Assembly (NCBI GenBank): GCA_964016885.1
Contig: OZ024743.1
Span: 193,371,655 to 193,435,654, forward strand
Source of the DNA: Eledone cirrhosa
Lineage: Eukaryota; Mollusca; Cephalopoda; Octopoda; Eledonidae
Reading direction: 5' to 3'
Length of the DNA: 64,000 nt
The position numbers were made by a program, and so were the translations under genes. Below are positions 50,780 to 60,983 of the stretch, one piece after another. The notes beneath the pieces are model-generated. The model made no database searches, had not been told where the DNA came from, and worked only from the letters and a program-made list of their open reading frames with translations. Position 1 is the first letter of the stretch, and every line of letters begins with the position of its first letter.

Positions 50780-52858
50780 GATCATCATCACCATTTTACG
50801 ACCATTCTTCCACGCTAGCCTGGGTTAGACGAGTTGTCCTGTTGTGGGCAGTGCCCAGTCAGCTGACCATGTCTTGCTTATACAGGAACTGATTCTGGCT
50901 GGGTGCTGGGTGCTTCTTTTCCGTGGCGCCTACACTTCCACTTTACAGTGTAGGCTGGGTGCTATTTTGCCATGGCATCTCCACGATCACTTTGCAGTGG
51001 GAGGGTGTGGGGGCATTCATCTACTCCGAGTTTTCTAAAAGCCCACCAGATTATAGCACGGGGGACTCTGTCAAAGGCTTTCTCGAGATCGAAGAATGCC
51101 AGGTAGAGTGGCTTACTTTTAGCTAAGTACTTTTCCTGTAACTACCTCACAAGGAAGAGGACATCAGTGGTGCCTTTTCCTGGCACAAACCCAAATTGCA
51201 TCTCATCTAGTTTCACCTGGTCCCTAATCAACTCTGCTATAACTCTTTCTGTTACTTTCATGACCTGGTCCATCCGCTTTATACCTCTATAGTTTCCTCT
51301 ATCTAGTCCATCACATTTACCCTTCTAGCAGTTGACATTGATGCTGCTGCACCAATCCTTTGGTATGACACCCTCTAGTATTACCTGGTTAACAATACGT
51401 GTGGTTATGGTGTGACCTACAGACCCAGATGCCTTCAGCATCTCGGCAGCTATAGCCGATGGACCGGTTGCCTTCCCCATTTTCATATCTTTGATTGCCT
51501 TACTTACTATGCTGCTGCTGACTTGTATTGCTGGCCCCTCTATAGGGTCTACTTGGGGTAGGGTTCTTTTTCCCATGCATTCTCCTCATTTAGTAATCTT
51601 TCATAATGGCTCTTCCTCGCATCTTTCCTCTCAGCACTTGTGAGGGCAAGCTCATCTTTATCATTCCGGATACACTTGTCTCCAATGACATCACAATTCT
51701 CTCTGACACACTGCCCCGCAATCTTGAACACCTCCTGTTTCTGGTCCTCACGTTGCAAAACATGCTTGAATTTTCCATCCTCCGCTTCCCTTCTAGCTAT
51801 GTATACTTGTCGCCTAGCTTCCCTCCTGGTCTCTATGTAATGTACCCTGCTTCCCCCGTTCTTCCATTCTTTCCATGCCTTTCTCTTAGCCTTAACTGCC
51901 TCATCTACCTTATTGTTCCATCACCAAATCATTCTCCTCCTGTCTGTGGTCTTGCTCCAACCACAGATCTCGTCTGTTGCCTTTAGTAAGTTATATTTAA
52001 GGAACTCCCAGTGCTCTTTTACATTGAATGTCTCTATCTGTTCTTCTTTACTGTCATAGGTGTTGAGTAAAATATCTTTAAATCTGTTACTGGCTGAGGG
52101 GTATTTCAGCTTCCAGATCTTTCTTCTCCAGGTTGGCCTCTGTTTCCAAGTTCGTCTAGTTCTGACTGTGAGGTCGCTGACAACTAAGTTATGTTGGGAG
52201 GTACATTCCTCACTAGGGAAGGCTTTTGTGTTTACGACGATCCATCTGTCACGTCCTCCGATGAGAATAAAATCAATCTAGAATGCTACCCTGATCTATA
52301 GCTGATCAGATGGTTGTCGGGTTTTATATCGATATGTCATTGGCGTCGCAGAATTCTAGAAGCCTGAAGCCTTCTTCATTTCTTGTGCCAAACTCGTGGC
52401 CTCCATGGACTCTATAGAAACTGTCACGGTGTTTACCTACATGTCCGTTAAAATCTCCTGCAATGATTAGGAAGTCATTGTCATTTGTTATGCCAGTAAT
52501 GTGCATTAGGGACTCGTAAAATCTATCCTTAAGTTCGTCTGGCAACCCCGATTGGTGTGTGCTGATATTATTGTGGCAATTATTTTATTCAGGACTAGTC
52601 TGAGTTTAATGATTCTTGTGTTCACCCTGTTCACTGAGATTACCTTATCTGCCTATTTCTCAGCTAATAGTATACCTACACCACCCATCCCATTGTCATT
52701 TCCCACCCAGAAAAATGTGTAGCACTGACTTTTGCCTACAAGGACTCTAGCAGACTCTCCTCTCCATCTAGTCTCTTGCACACAGCATGCATCAATTTCC
52801 TTTCGCTCTAGCATCTCTATGATTTCTCCTGCTCTTCCTTCCATTGTGTTTACATTGT
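50780..52858 (-). mobile_element. RTE-like LINE with an internal deletion
   Basis: The 3' tail (50780-51013) is joined directly to the middle of the reverse transcriptase (51016 on). Relative to the copy at 45711 about 1.17 kb (the RT active site, zinc finger and C-terminus) is missing. It then continues through the endonuclease and is truncated or interrupted at 52858 in a TA/CA tract. Confidence 0.87.
51050..52850 (-). pseudogene. LINE endonuclease and partial RT ORF, heavily broken
   Basis: On - it keeps CCVQETRWRGES (about 52760), LIIAGDFNGHVGKH (52450), the RT N-terminal linker (51900-51560), and DPIEGPAIQVSSSIVSKAIK with GPSAIAAEMLKASGSVGHTI (51550-51390). The YADD catalytic segment has been deleted. 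Stops and shifts are scattered throughout, more than in the 45711 copy. Confidence 0.82.
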
Positions 52859-52899
52859 GCTTACATATATAAGTGTAAATAATATTATTAGCATATATA

Positions 52900-52924
52900 T
52901 ATACACACATATATATATACATAT

Positions 52925-52962
<38 letters not shown>

Positions 52963-52993
52963 ACACAGACACACACAGACACACACACACACG

Positions 52994-53040
<47 letters not shown>
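52900..53040. repeat. (TA)n and (CA)n microsatellites
   Basis: (CA)n with CAGA interruptions at 52930-52992 between TA tracts. Confidence 0.93.
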
Positions 53041-53045
<5 letters not shown>

Positions 53046-53576
53046 TTAGTTAAGCAAAACAAGACCACAGATTTCACAAGGAAGACATTATTAAAAGATT
53101 GTCAACATATTTTAGTTTGATGTAAGGAATGTACAGAATAATAATAATAATGTCCGTTTACAATTGTTTCGCTACTCCATATAATATTTCTAGATCAAAT
53201 GATTATATATCATTATTGATATGATTCAGTTGAAAATAATTAACGAAGGTAGAAATAGAGCAGCTCATCGGAACATCAAAAGGAATATAAATTAAAATAA
53301 GGAAAGTATGTTACATAAATGTAATGTTCCACATGTTGGTATTTCACTATGGTGATATCTTGGCTAGGGCCCAACCGTTCAATGGACGAAGAAAATCTTG
53401 TGAACTCTGTCTTACCGAAGTATATTACATAACTCTATCATGACCTCTACCGATTAATGATAGAAAGGAGGTAACTATTAGCTGTCAACATCGAAGGGCT
53501 AATTCCTTATGTTGACAATCTTTTAATAATGTCTTCCTTGTGAAATCTGTGGTCTTGTTTTGGTTAACTAATGAAT
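53041..53576. repeat. Foldback: 68-bp inverted arms, 400-bp loop
   Basis: Arms at 53041-53108 and 53509-53576 are complementary with one mismatch that I can find. The loop is AT-rich and unique. The left side borders a TA tract. Layout parallels the foldback at 43116. Confidence 0.93.
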
Positions 53577-53766
53577 ATTTCCAGCTCTGTGCACCTAACC
53601 TCTGCATGAATCCAGCCACCTAGCTGCATTCCACTGCATATTGCACATTGAGCACATGCCTTTACGCTTTGGCTTCTAACTAATTCACCAATCTCTCCTC
53701 TCCTATCTCCATCTCTCTCTTTAAGATTGGTTACTTTTGAACTGTGTATATATATATATATATATA

Positions 53767-53944
53767 TCATCATCATCATCATCATTTCATTTTACGTCCG
53801 CTTTTCCCTGCTTGCAAGGGTGGGACGGGAACTGATTCTGGCTTGATTTCTACAGCTGGATGCCCTTCCTAACACCAACCTCATTTACAGTGAGTGCTGG
53901 GTGCTTTTTTGCCGTGGCACCTACACGACCACTTTGCAGTGGAA
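53767..53944 (-). mobile_element. LINE 3' end fragment (ATC-tailed family)
   Basis: (ATC)n tail, CTTGCAAGGGTGGGACGGG, CTGGATGCCCTTCCTAAC, ending at the start of the palindrome complex. Confidence 0.85.
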
Positions 53945-53945
53945 T

Positions 53946-54110
53946 GATAGGGACCTCAGTCCCTATCATCTCATTTCTACAGCTGAGTAAACTGGAGCAA
54001 TTTGAAATAAAGTGTCTTGCTCAAGGAAACAACACACCACCCGGTCTGAGAATTGAACTCACAACCTTTCGATTGCAAGGCCAATGCTCTAACCACTAAG
54101 CCATGTGCCT

Positions 54111-54115
<5 letters not shown>
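53946..54115 (-). mobile_element. tRNA-derived SINE, second family, left flank of palindrome
   Basis: On - it reads GGCACATGGCTTAGTGGTTA-GAGCATTGG (A box), AAAGGTTGTGAGTTCAATTC (B box) and CCTTGAGCAAGACACTTTAT. Its mirror image is at 55624-55780 on the other side of the palindrome. Confidence 0.83.
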
Positions 54116-54156
<41 letters not shown>

Positions 54157-54233
54157 CGAAGGAAATGTGGTAAGGAACCAAGTGGACCATAATACACCAA
54201 AGTACTCAATACTTAGAGTAGTAGAGTGGGTAA

Positions 54234-55557
54234 TAGGAACGAGTAGGACCCCGACGGCTGAGCTCAAGCTGTTTCGACGGCTAATTCTGGACTAAATGAA
54301 AATTTTTATCCTGGTATATGAATAGCCGAGCTTCTCAGGGGGTAATTCCATATATGGTAAAAGTGATTGTTACAAGGATTGGTCAAAAATTTGTTGTTGT
54401 GACACATAATTCTATCATGGCAATTTGTGGAAGGAAGGGGTAGCTAAACCTGCCAGTAGAAGAAAGAGGGCGAGGGGGTGGAGGAAACCCAGTCATGCAT
54501 TGATAGTACCAACTACAGCAGGGCAAGAGGTCAAGCAAGTATACTAGGGAAGGGGAGGGGGAGGAAGTCGAAACAATAAGTAAAACAATATGGGGTAAAT
54601 ATATAGAAGAATACCGAGAATGTTAAAAGTATAAAAAAAACAATTTCTGGTTACTATTCCCTAACGACAGTTATCAAGTCTCTCACTGGTACTGCTAAAC
54701 TATAGAAAAGTTTACTAGGTGGGACGGGATTATAATGAGACCATTTTAAGAGTTAGTAGTAATCAACCGAGTATATCTTACGGTGACAGGTCAACAAGTG
54801 GGGGGCCAAAATACTAAAGAAACTACCACAAAATAATAATTCAGAGTCCCGAGACTAATACGAAATAATTTATTTCGTATTAGTTTATTTTTTGCACTGG
54901 GTGGTTGCTGGCCTTGTGCCTAGGGTAGAAACAATTATTTCATATTAGTCTCGGGACTCTGAATTATTATTTCGTGGTAGTTTCTTTAGTATTTTGGCCC
55001 CCCACTTGTTGATCTGTCACCGTAAGATATACTCGGTTGATTACTACTAACTCTTAAAATGGTCTCATTATAATTCCGTCCCACCTAGTAAACTTTTCTA
55101 TAGTTTAGCAGTACCAGTGAGAGACTTGATGACTGTCGTTAGGGAATAGTAACCAGAAATTGTTTTTTTTTATACTTTTAACATTCTCGGTATTCTATAT
55201 ATTTACCCCATATTGTTTTACTTATTGTTTCGACTTCCTCCCCCTCCATAGTATACTTGCTTGACCTCCTGCCCTGCTGTAGTTGGCACTATCAACGCAC
55301 GACTGGGTTTCCTCCACCTCCTCTCCCTCTTTCTTCTACTGGCAGGTTCAGCTACCCCTTCCTTCCACAAATTGCCATGATAGAATTATGTGTCTCAACA
55401 ACAAACTTTTGACCAATCCTTGTAACAATCACTTTTACCATATATGGAATTACCTCCTGAGAAGCTCGGCTATTCATATACGAGGATAAAAATTTTCATT
55501 TAGTCCAGAATTAGCCGTCGAAACGGCTTGAGCTCAGCCGTCGGGGTCCTACTCGTT

Positions 55558-55561
<4 letters not shown>
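54234..55561. repeat. Large palindrome: ~635-bp inverted arms, ~62-bp centre
   Basis: Left arm 54234-54870 and right arm 54933-55561 are complements along their whole length with few differences (for example AAGTGGGGGGCCAAAATACT against AGTATTTTGGCCCCCCACTT, and GTCCCGAGACTAATACGAAA against its near complement). The centre holds a small inner hairpin (TAATACGAAATAATTTATTT-CGTATTA) and a SINE 3' end (54892-54938). The outer 180 bases of the left arm match the terminal region of the Penelope-like element at 2697-2956. An extra 80 bases (54155-54233) exist only on the left. Confidence 0.95.
54892..54938 (+). mobile_element. SINE 3' end fragment at the palindrome centre
   Basis: TGCTGGCCTTGTGCCTAGGG then TAGAAACAATTATT, the last bases of the common SINE. 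Confidence 0.7.
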
Positions 55562-55611
<50 letters not shown>

Positions 55612-55623
55612 CATACATTTCCG
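55562..55623. repeat. (TA)n microsatellite
   Basis: TA tract matching the TA tract at 54113-54154 on the left of the palindrome. Confidence 0.93.
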
Positions 55624-55780
55624 TGAAGGCACATGGCTAGTGGTTAGAGCATTGGGCTTGCAATCGAAAGGTTGTGAGTCTAATTCTCGGACTGGGTAAT
55701 GTGTTGTTTCCTTGAGCAAGACACTTTATTTCACATTGCTTTAGAAATGAGATGAGATGATAGGACTGGGGTCCCTATAC
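55624..55780 (+). mobile_element. tRNA-derived SINE, second family, right flank of palindrome
   Basis: GGCACATGGCTAGTGGTTAG, AATCGAAAGGTTGTGAGTC and CCTTGAGCAAGACACTTTAT in + orientation, the mirror of 53946-54115. Confidence 0.83.
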
Positions 55781-55789
55781 ATACACATG

Positions 55790-55828
55790 ACTATTTAATA
55801 CCCGAACAATGCCGAGTACCTCTGCTAG
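55790..55828 (+). mobile_element. Helitron 3' end fragment
   Basis: AATGCCGAGTACCTCTGCTAG followed by T, matching the other Helitron ends; nothing else of the element is recognisable. Confidence 0.5.
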
Positions 55829-56450
55829 TTTGTGATAAAATTCACTGTATTTGAATCAGTCAATGAAGAATTTGAAAGTATTTACTAAAATTATTTCAAA
55901 TATCAATATTTATTTGTAATATAACAAAGGTTTTTATATAAAATATGGAAGATTTTAATTTAAATAGGAGCCTTTTAAATGAATGTTTTTTTTAAAAAAA
56001 AAAACCAAAAGAGGTTTTGGGCAGGTTGGTATTGAAATGGTTAAGGTGATGAAATGACAGATGTATTAGAGTGTTGAATTAAATGCCTTGTAGTATTTGT
56101 TCTGACTTTGTGCTTTGAGTTCAAATCCTGCAAAAGACAACCTGGCCTCTTGTCCTTTTGTTGTCAGTAACTAAAGTACCATTCCATGTTGGTGGATTAA
56201 TGGGATTGTTAGGGTGTTGAATGTGATGCTTATGGTTATCTCTTTCGGCCCTTTGTATATGCCCTAGAAATGCAGTATGTCAATATGGTGCCCCTACGAT
56301 TCCCTCAGGAGTTATGAGTCCATACATACCATTCTGAGCCTAGCTGGTGCCAAGTTGTATCAGCTCTTGCTTTTCTTTTGGACAGTGTTGGTGGCATGGA
56401 GAGAGAAGACTTTCATATATAGTCAACTGCTGTTATTTTAAGAGATTTCT
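55829..56450. other. Spacer with a decayed SINE (56050-56175)
   Basis: ATTAGAGTGTTGAATTAAAT and TTTGAGTTCAAATCCTGCAA suggest an old + strand SINE head. The remainder is AT-rich. Confidence 0.45.
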
Positions 56451-56720
56451 TCTTCTTCTTTGCCCACTTATTCCTGAGAGGGTTGTGGGGAGCAGAGTCC
56501 TCAAACACTCCTTCTAGTGGGTCCTATCAGAAGCAACCATCTCCAACTGATCTGGCTGGATCCCCAAGCAAGACCAGCCAAGCTCATGGATGTTATCCAA
56601 CCATCTTGCTCTGGGTCTATGCCTGGATCTCTTGCCAGTTGATTTTGCCTGTAAAATCTGTAGAGTGATACTTTTCTGAGACATTCAGACTACATGCCCA
56701 TAGTATTGGAGCTGTGATCT
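56450..56720 (-). mobile_element. LINE 3' end, family 2 (GAA-tailed)
   Basis: TTCTTCTTCTT tail, then CCTGAGAGGGTTGTGGGGAG, CAAGACCAGCCAAGCTCATG and TTATCCAACCATCTTGCT, the complement of the end at 30889-31125. Confidence 0.8.
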
Positions 56721-56859
56721 CTTAATTCAGAGAAGTAGTGACTCTACCTGGAGTGACCCTTTGATCTCTGAGCTATGCACTCTATTGAATAATGTTACTC
56801 CAAAGAGACTTCGGAGGACCCCATTTCAGCCGCTTTTAAGAGACTGTTAGTGACAAAAG

Positions 56860-58030
56860 ATTTCCCACTTATTTTGCAACGATACGATTTTTCTCCAGTG
56901 TATGTATTTTTCTGTCTTGTTAATTCACTATTATTAATGAAATATTTCCAACATTTCACAGTGATAGGGTTTTATCTGAAGTTTGTGTTCTCTTGTGAGC
57001 TACAAGATTAGGATTATCTAAGAAAGATTTTCTACATATTTCACAATGGTAAGGTTTTTCTCCATTGTGTGATTGTGTGTTGTTAAATCACTGTTTTGCT
57101 GAATCACTATTGTCACAGGCTTTAACATATATTTCACAATGATAAGTTTTTTTCTTCTCTAGGATGTTTTTTTAAACCACTTTGTGTGTTGCTAAATCAC
57201 TGTTTGACAAGAGCTTTAGCACATATTTCACAATTATATTGCATATTTTTTCTCTAGGATGTTAAATTACTTTGTGTGTTAAATGACTTTATTTGATAAA
57301 AACTTTACCACATATTTCACAATAATAGAGTTTTTTTTCTCTCGTTTCACAAAAGCTTCATCACATATTTCACAATAAGTTTTTTTACTCTTGTTTGCTT
57401 TCTTTTGTGCGTTGTGCACTGGGGTTGAATTAATTGACTTTCCCTCCCTTAAAATTGTTGGCCTTGTGCCTAAATCAGAAACCTTTATTGTAAAAAGCTT
57501 TCCTTTATATTCCACATTGATAAGTTTTTTTCTCTCTAGGGTGTGTTTATTTGTGTGTTGCAAAAGCCACTATGTTTGTCAAAAGCTTGCCACAGATTTC
57601 ACATTGATAAGGGTTTTTTTTTTCTCTAGGATGTGTTCTTTTTTGTATTTCTAAACCACTCTGTTTGACAGAAGCTTTATCACAAATTTCACAATGATAA
57701 GATTTCTTTTTCTCTAAGCTGCTGTTATTGATAAAAATTTTGCCACATATTTCACAGTGGTAAAGATTTTTTCCAGTGTGTATTCTTTTATCAACATATT
57801 AGAATGATCAAACAATGATTTCCTACATATTTAACAAGAATGAGGTTTTTCTCCTGAGTGTATTCTTTTCTGAACTACATGTGTAGAATTTTCAGAGACT
57901 GACCTCCCACATATTTAACTGCAAAAATGTTTTTCTTCAGTTTTTCTACGTTTGTGTATAGTGAGACTAAAATTATGATCAAAGGATTTTCCACATATTT
58001 CACAATGATTAGGTTTTTTCTCCATTGTGA
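56860..58030 (-). pseudogene. C2H2 zinc-finger pseudogene
   Basis: On - from 58030 down it reads as repeated C2H2 fingers with linkers: KPNHCEICGKSFDHNFSLTI then HKRRK (last His replaced by Lys), EEKHFCS-stop-ICGRS, HSGEKPHSC-stop-ICRKS, then in other frames YHCEICGKI, HCEICDKAS and finally HCEICRKSFLDNPNLVAHKR (57056-56985). The Cys-x2-Cys-x12-His spacing and GEKP linkers are the classical DNA-binding type, a family greatly expanded in cephalopods. There are many stops and frame changes, several lost His, and a SINE piece inside (57417-57482). About ten finger positions can be traced. No upstream exon seen. Not functional. Confidence 0.8.
57417..57482 (+). mobile_element. SINE 3' fragment in the zinc-finger pseudogene
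   Basis: CACTGGGGTTGAATTAATTG and TTGTTGGCCTTGTGCCTAAA followed by TCAGAAACC. Confidence 0.75.
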
Positions 58031-58402
58031 TTAATTTATCTTCAAAATAATATTTAGTTAAAGACTCAGCTCTAATGACAGGCTTTGGTGTTCAGGGGTG
58101 CCTCAGAATATTTTGGGTGGGGTGGGGTGGGGGTACTCTAATTCCCTAGGGATTATTTTGACCAGCTTCTTTGATTAACAATTGAAAAAAAAAAAAATTA
58201 TTTTGTTCTTTGTTCTTGTTTTGAGAAAAAACAAAAGCCAAGTCAAGACTTCAAAGAACGTATTTCAGAATAATATTTTTATAAACTGTTTTCTAAACCT
58301 GAGGGTGTTCCATTGAAAAGTAGCAATGTTGTGCCATCAAGTACTTGCCTTTGGCAATAGGCCCCACAAAGACTAAATTTAAGATGTCTTATCAAGAGTA
58401 AA
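58031..58402. other. Spacer, nothing recognised
   Basis: Unique sequence with a GGTGG-rich patch (58119-58133) and poly-A. Confidence 0.35.
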
Positions 58403-58769
58403 ATCATCATCATCATCATCATCGTTTAACGTCCATTTTCCATGCTAGCATGGGTCTGGACGGGAATTTTCCCACTTGAGGCAAGATTGGTTGTCTTGCT
58501 CAGGACTGTCTGGCGGGTTTTCTACGGCTGGATGCCCTTCCTAATACCAACCACGTTTACAGTGTGGACTTGGAGGTTTTTACCGTGTTACCTACACAGC
58601 CACATTACAGCGTGGACTGTGTGTTTTTTTTGTCATGACATCTACACGACCTCATTTGTTTCGGACTGGATGTTGTGGTACCAACATAACTTCACATTTA
58701 AGGGGGTGGTGTGGATGGGGTGGGGGTAGTGGGACGGGGGTGTATTTTGTTAGAGGTGCCTACTGACTG
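58403..58769 (-). mobile_element. LINE 3' end fragment (ATC-tailed family)
   Basis: The (ATC)n tail, GCTAGCATGGGTCTGGACGG, CTGGATGCCCTTCCTAATAC and the TTTTGTTAGAGGTGCCTACT block that matches 25270-25290 of the long LINE. Confidence 0.87.
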
Positions 58770-58845
58770 TAGGTTTCGCTTTGTAAAATATTCCTGAATA
58801 TTATCTTGCAGTGTAAAAAGTGGGTAAGACATTTCCAATCAGTGC

Positions 58846-58990
58846 AGGCATGGCTGTGTGGCTAAGGAGTTTGCTTCACAGCCAAGCAGTTTCAAGTTTG
58901 GTCCTACCACATGGCACTTTAGCAAAGTAATTTGGTAGATGGAAACTGTGTGGAAGCCTGTCCTATACACACACACACACACAGAGACAC
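58846..58990 (+). mobile_element. tRNA-derived SINE, octopus OK/OR-like family
   Basis: GGCATGGCTGTGTGGCTAAG, TTTGCTTCACAGCCAAGCAG, a B-box-like TTTGGTCCTACCACATGGCA, then GTAGATGGAAACTGTGTGGA and AGCCTGTCCTATACA with a (CA)n tail. This is the third SINE family in the window. Confidence 0.75.
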
Positions 58991-59095
58991 ACGTGACATC
59001 TTCAGTGATTATTGCTGTGTTTCCTCCCATTGTGATTCTATTTGTGAAACTGTTCTATTAATATTAAGGCTGTTTTCAAATGTGTCTATAGTTAA

Positions 59096-59470
59096 AATCA
59101 CCATCATCATCGTTTTTATGTCTACTTTTTCCTGCTTGCATGGGTTGGATGGGTCCTTTTCAGCACAGCACCTGTACACTGGCTGTGTTTCTTTGTCATG
59201 TCCTCTGTGAGTCTCAGAGATTTGAGGTCAGCTCTCAAAACCTCTGCCAAGGTCTTTCTCAGTCTACCTCTACTGTGGCTTCGATCCACTGGCATTTCCT
59301 GGCACCTCTTTACTCATCAATTGTCATCCATGTGTATCACATATCTGTACCAATGCAGTCTTCTCCCTTGCACACACCCCCTTGAATTCTTCTGAAACCA
59401 CGCTTCTCTGTTTGTTCATCCAAGCTCTGCCTTTCTCTCATATTTACATTGTACATTCAATGAAGCATGA
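59096..59470 (-). mobile_element. LINE 3' end fragment, second tail subtype
   Basis: The tail ATCACCATCATCATCG, CTGCTTGCATGGGTTGGATG and TTCAGCACAGCACC, extending into RT C-terminal codons (TGCATTGGTACAGATATGTG on -, the WYxHVIH equivalent). Ends about 40 bases before ARMC3 exon 2. Confidence 0.82.
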
Positions 59471-59510
59471 TAAAATAAATAATTTCTAATACAAATAATT
59501 ATCATTTCAG

Positions 59511-59628
59511 TTTGATCCATTAGTGATTGAAGCTAAACAAGCTAGAACAGCTGTTTTAATGCTGGCCAGTTCTGAAACTGAAGTACAGGCACATGCTTGT
59601 GAATCCATATATAGATTTGTGGCTAAAA
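59511..59628 (+). CDS. ARMC3: ARMC3 coding exon 2
   Basis: The acceptor ATCATTTCAG ends at 59510 and the donor GTAAGT begins at 59629. The exon is 118 bases, entering in phase 0 and leaving in phase 1. It encodes FDPLVIEAKQARTAVLMLAS followed by SETEVQAHACESIYRFVAK, the first amphipathic helix pair of the ARMC3 armadillo region. The FDPL start and the alternating Leu/Val/Ala helix pattern are family features. A LINE 3' fragment ends about 40 bases upstream of the acceptor. Five independent exons in the same order and phase make assignment firm. Confidence 0.87.
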
Positions 59629-59895
59629 GTAAGTAGTTTATTTTTATTTATTGTCGTAAGAAGCAAAGGGACCTACCTTTGCATCTCCATACATGTCCGG
59701 ACTGAATTTTCCTGTGTGATGTTCACCTGTTATGTGTCTGGCCAGAGAACATAGCAAATCTCACACACTCATTCACACAAGTCATTACAAAGATGTCCTC
59801 CTTCACCACCACCATCACCACCACCATTCAATACCTATTTTACTTGCTTCCATTGGTTAGATAGATTGTCAGGTACTGAGGTTAGACCAGCCATA
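59629..59895 (+). other. ARMC3 intron 2, left part
   Basis: Intronic sequence with an ACC/ATC-rich patch (59801-59826). Nothing else recognised. Confidence 0.5.
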
Positions 59896-59985
59896 CATCA
59901 TCATCATCATCATCGTTTATACATAGAGAGTCCTCATGCCCACCTTCCAGCAGCTCCTCCTGTCAAAAGCAACCATCTCCCTTTA
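59896..59985 (-). mobile_element. LINE fragments abutting ARMC3 exon 3 acceptor
   Basis: (ATC)n with CGTTTATA at 59896-59925, then AGAGTCCTCATGCCCACCTT and CAGCAGCTCCTCCTGTCAAA then AGCAACCATCTCC, matching the complement of the family 2 LINE end at 31040-31090. It ends about 14 bases before the exon 3 acceptor. Confidence 0.75.
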
Positions 59986-59999
59986 TTTTATATTTTCAG

Positions 60000-60125
60000 A
60001 TGATGAGAACAAAAAAACCCTGTTAGATCTGAATGCCTGTGAACCACTTTTGGAATTGATGAAAAATGAAGACAGAATTGTTCATAGAAATGCCCTCGTG
60101 GCGCTGTCTACCATGTGTGCACACC
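60000..60125 (+). CDS. ARMC3: ARMC3 coding exon 3
   Basis: The acceptor TATTTTCAG ends at 59999 and the donor GTGAGT starts at 60126. The exon is 126 bases, phase 1 to phase 1. Its first two bases complete an Asn codon with the last base of exon 2. It encodes DENKKTLLDLNACEPLLELM then KNEDRIVHRNALVALSTMCA, a typical armadillo repeat in which a short helix is followed by the Leu-rich helices two and three. The bases just upstream of the acceptor are a fragment of a LINE 3' end (59896-59985), so branch point and pyrimidine tract lie in or next to transposon-derived DNA. Confidence 0.87.
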
Positions 60126-60983
60126 GTGAGTTGATTTCTCTTCATCTTATTTCTCATATAACAATCCCTGCTAGCAAGGGTTGCTCACTCAGGTGTTCAC
60201 AGGCCATGTCAGTACTCAAGCAGAGCTACTGAGCTCCCAGATGATTATTTACATTCCCACACTCTACTTAGTGCTCAGGCAGGCCGGGTGTTGGGTGGGT
60301 GGATCTGTACCTTGCTTGTTTACATTTTTGCATTCTACTGTGTTATAGGCAGGGCTGGAGTTAGACCTTGGTGTGCCTGAGACGCATCAGGTTTGGAGGC
60401 CCACTCATACACAAAAAATTAGAATACACAGCAAACCCTCCAAATTTACATACCTAAGTTAGCTTGGCACAAGTAATTGGAATTGAAAAGTTATGCATAC
60501 AGGTATTATATTTCCAAAATTTCTAACCATCCTAAAACTAAAAAGCCCGGCTGAGGGCACAAATAAATTGCTACGACCATCACTGGTGAAGCCTCCACAG
60601 CAGGGAGTCCGGGGCAACTGCCTCCTTTGCCCGCCATTAAATCCAGCTTTGTATAATTTTGCTCATAATTTTATGTATACCTTTGCTCATAATTTTATGT
60701 AAGAAACTTTCTTAAGTTATGTTCCAAACACCATATAAATAATGAGAAAATTTGTTATATTACTAAATCTCTAAATTGTTGATTATTTTCAAAATAATTT
60801 GATAACTAAAGACAATGCCTTTCATTAGAAATATGGTAGTGAAAGGGTTAAACCCCTAAAAATATGATATATATGGCTGGAATTAATACATATACAAAAA
60901 TATTTACATTGAAAATGCTGAAGATATGTACATGAATTTTTATATTTTTGTTTCAAATTTTAAAATATATTCTTTTTATACAG
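60126..60983 (+). other. ARMC3 intron 3
   Basis: AT-rich intron with an imperfect direct repeat TTTGCTCATAATTTTATGTA at 60657 and 60682. No other recognised repeat. Confidence 0.5.
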
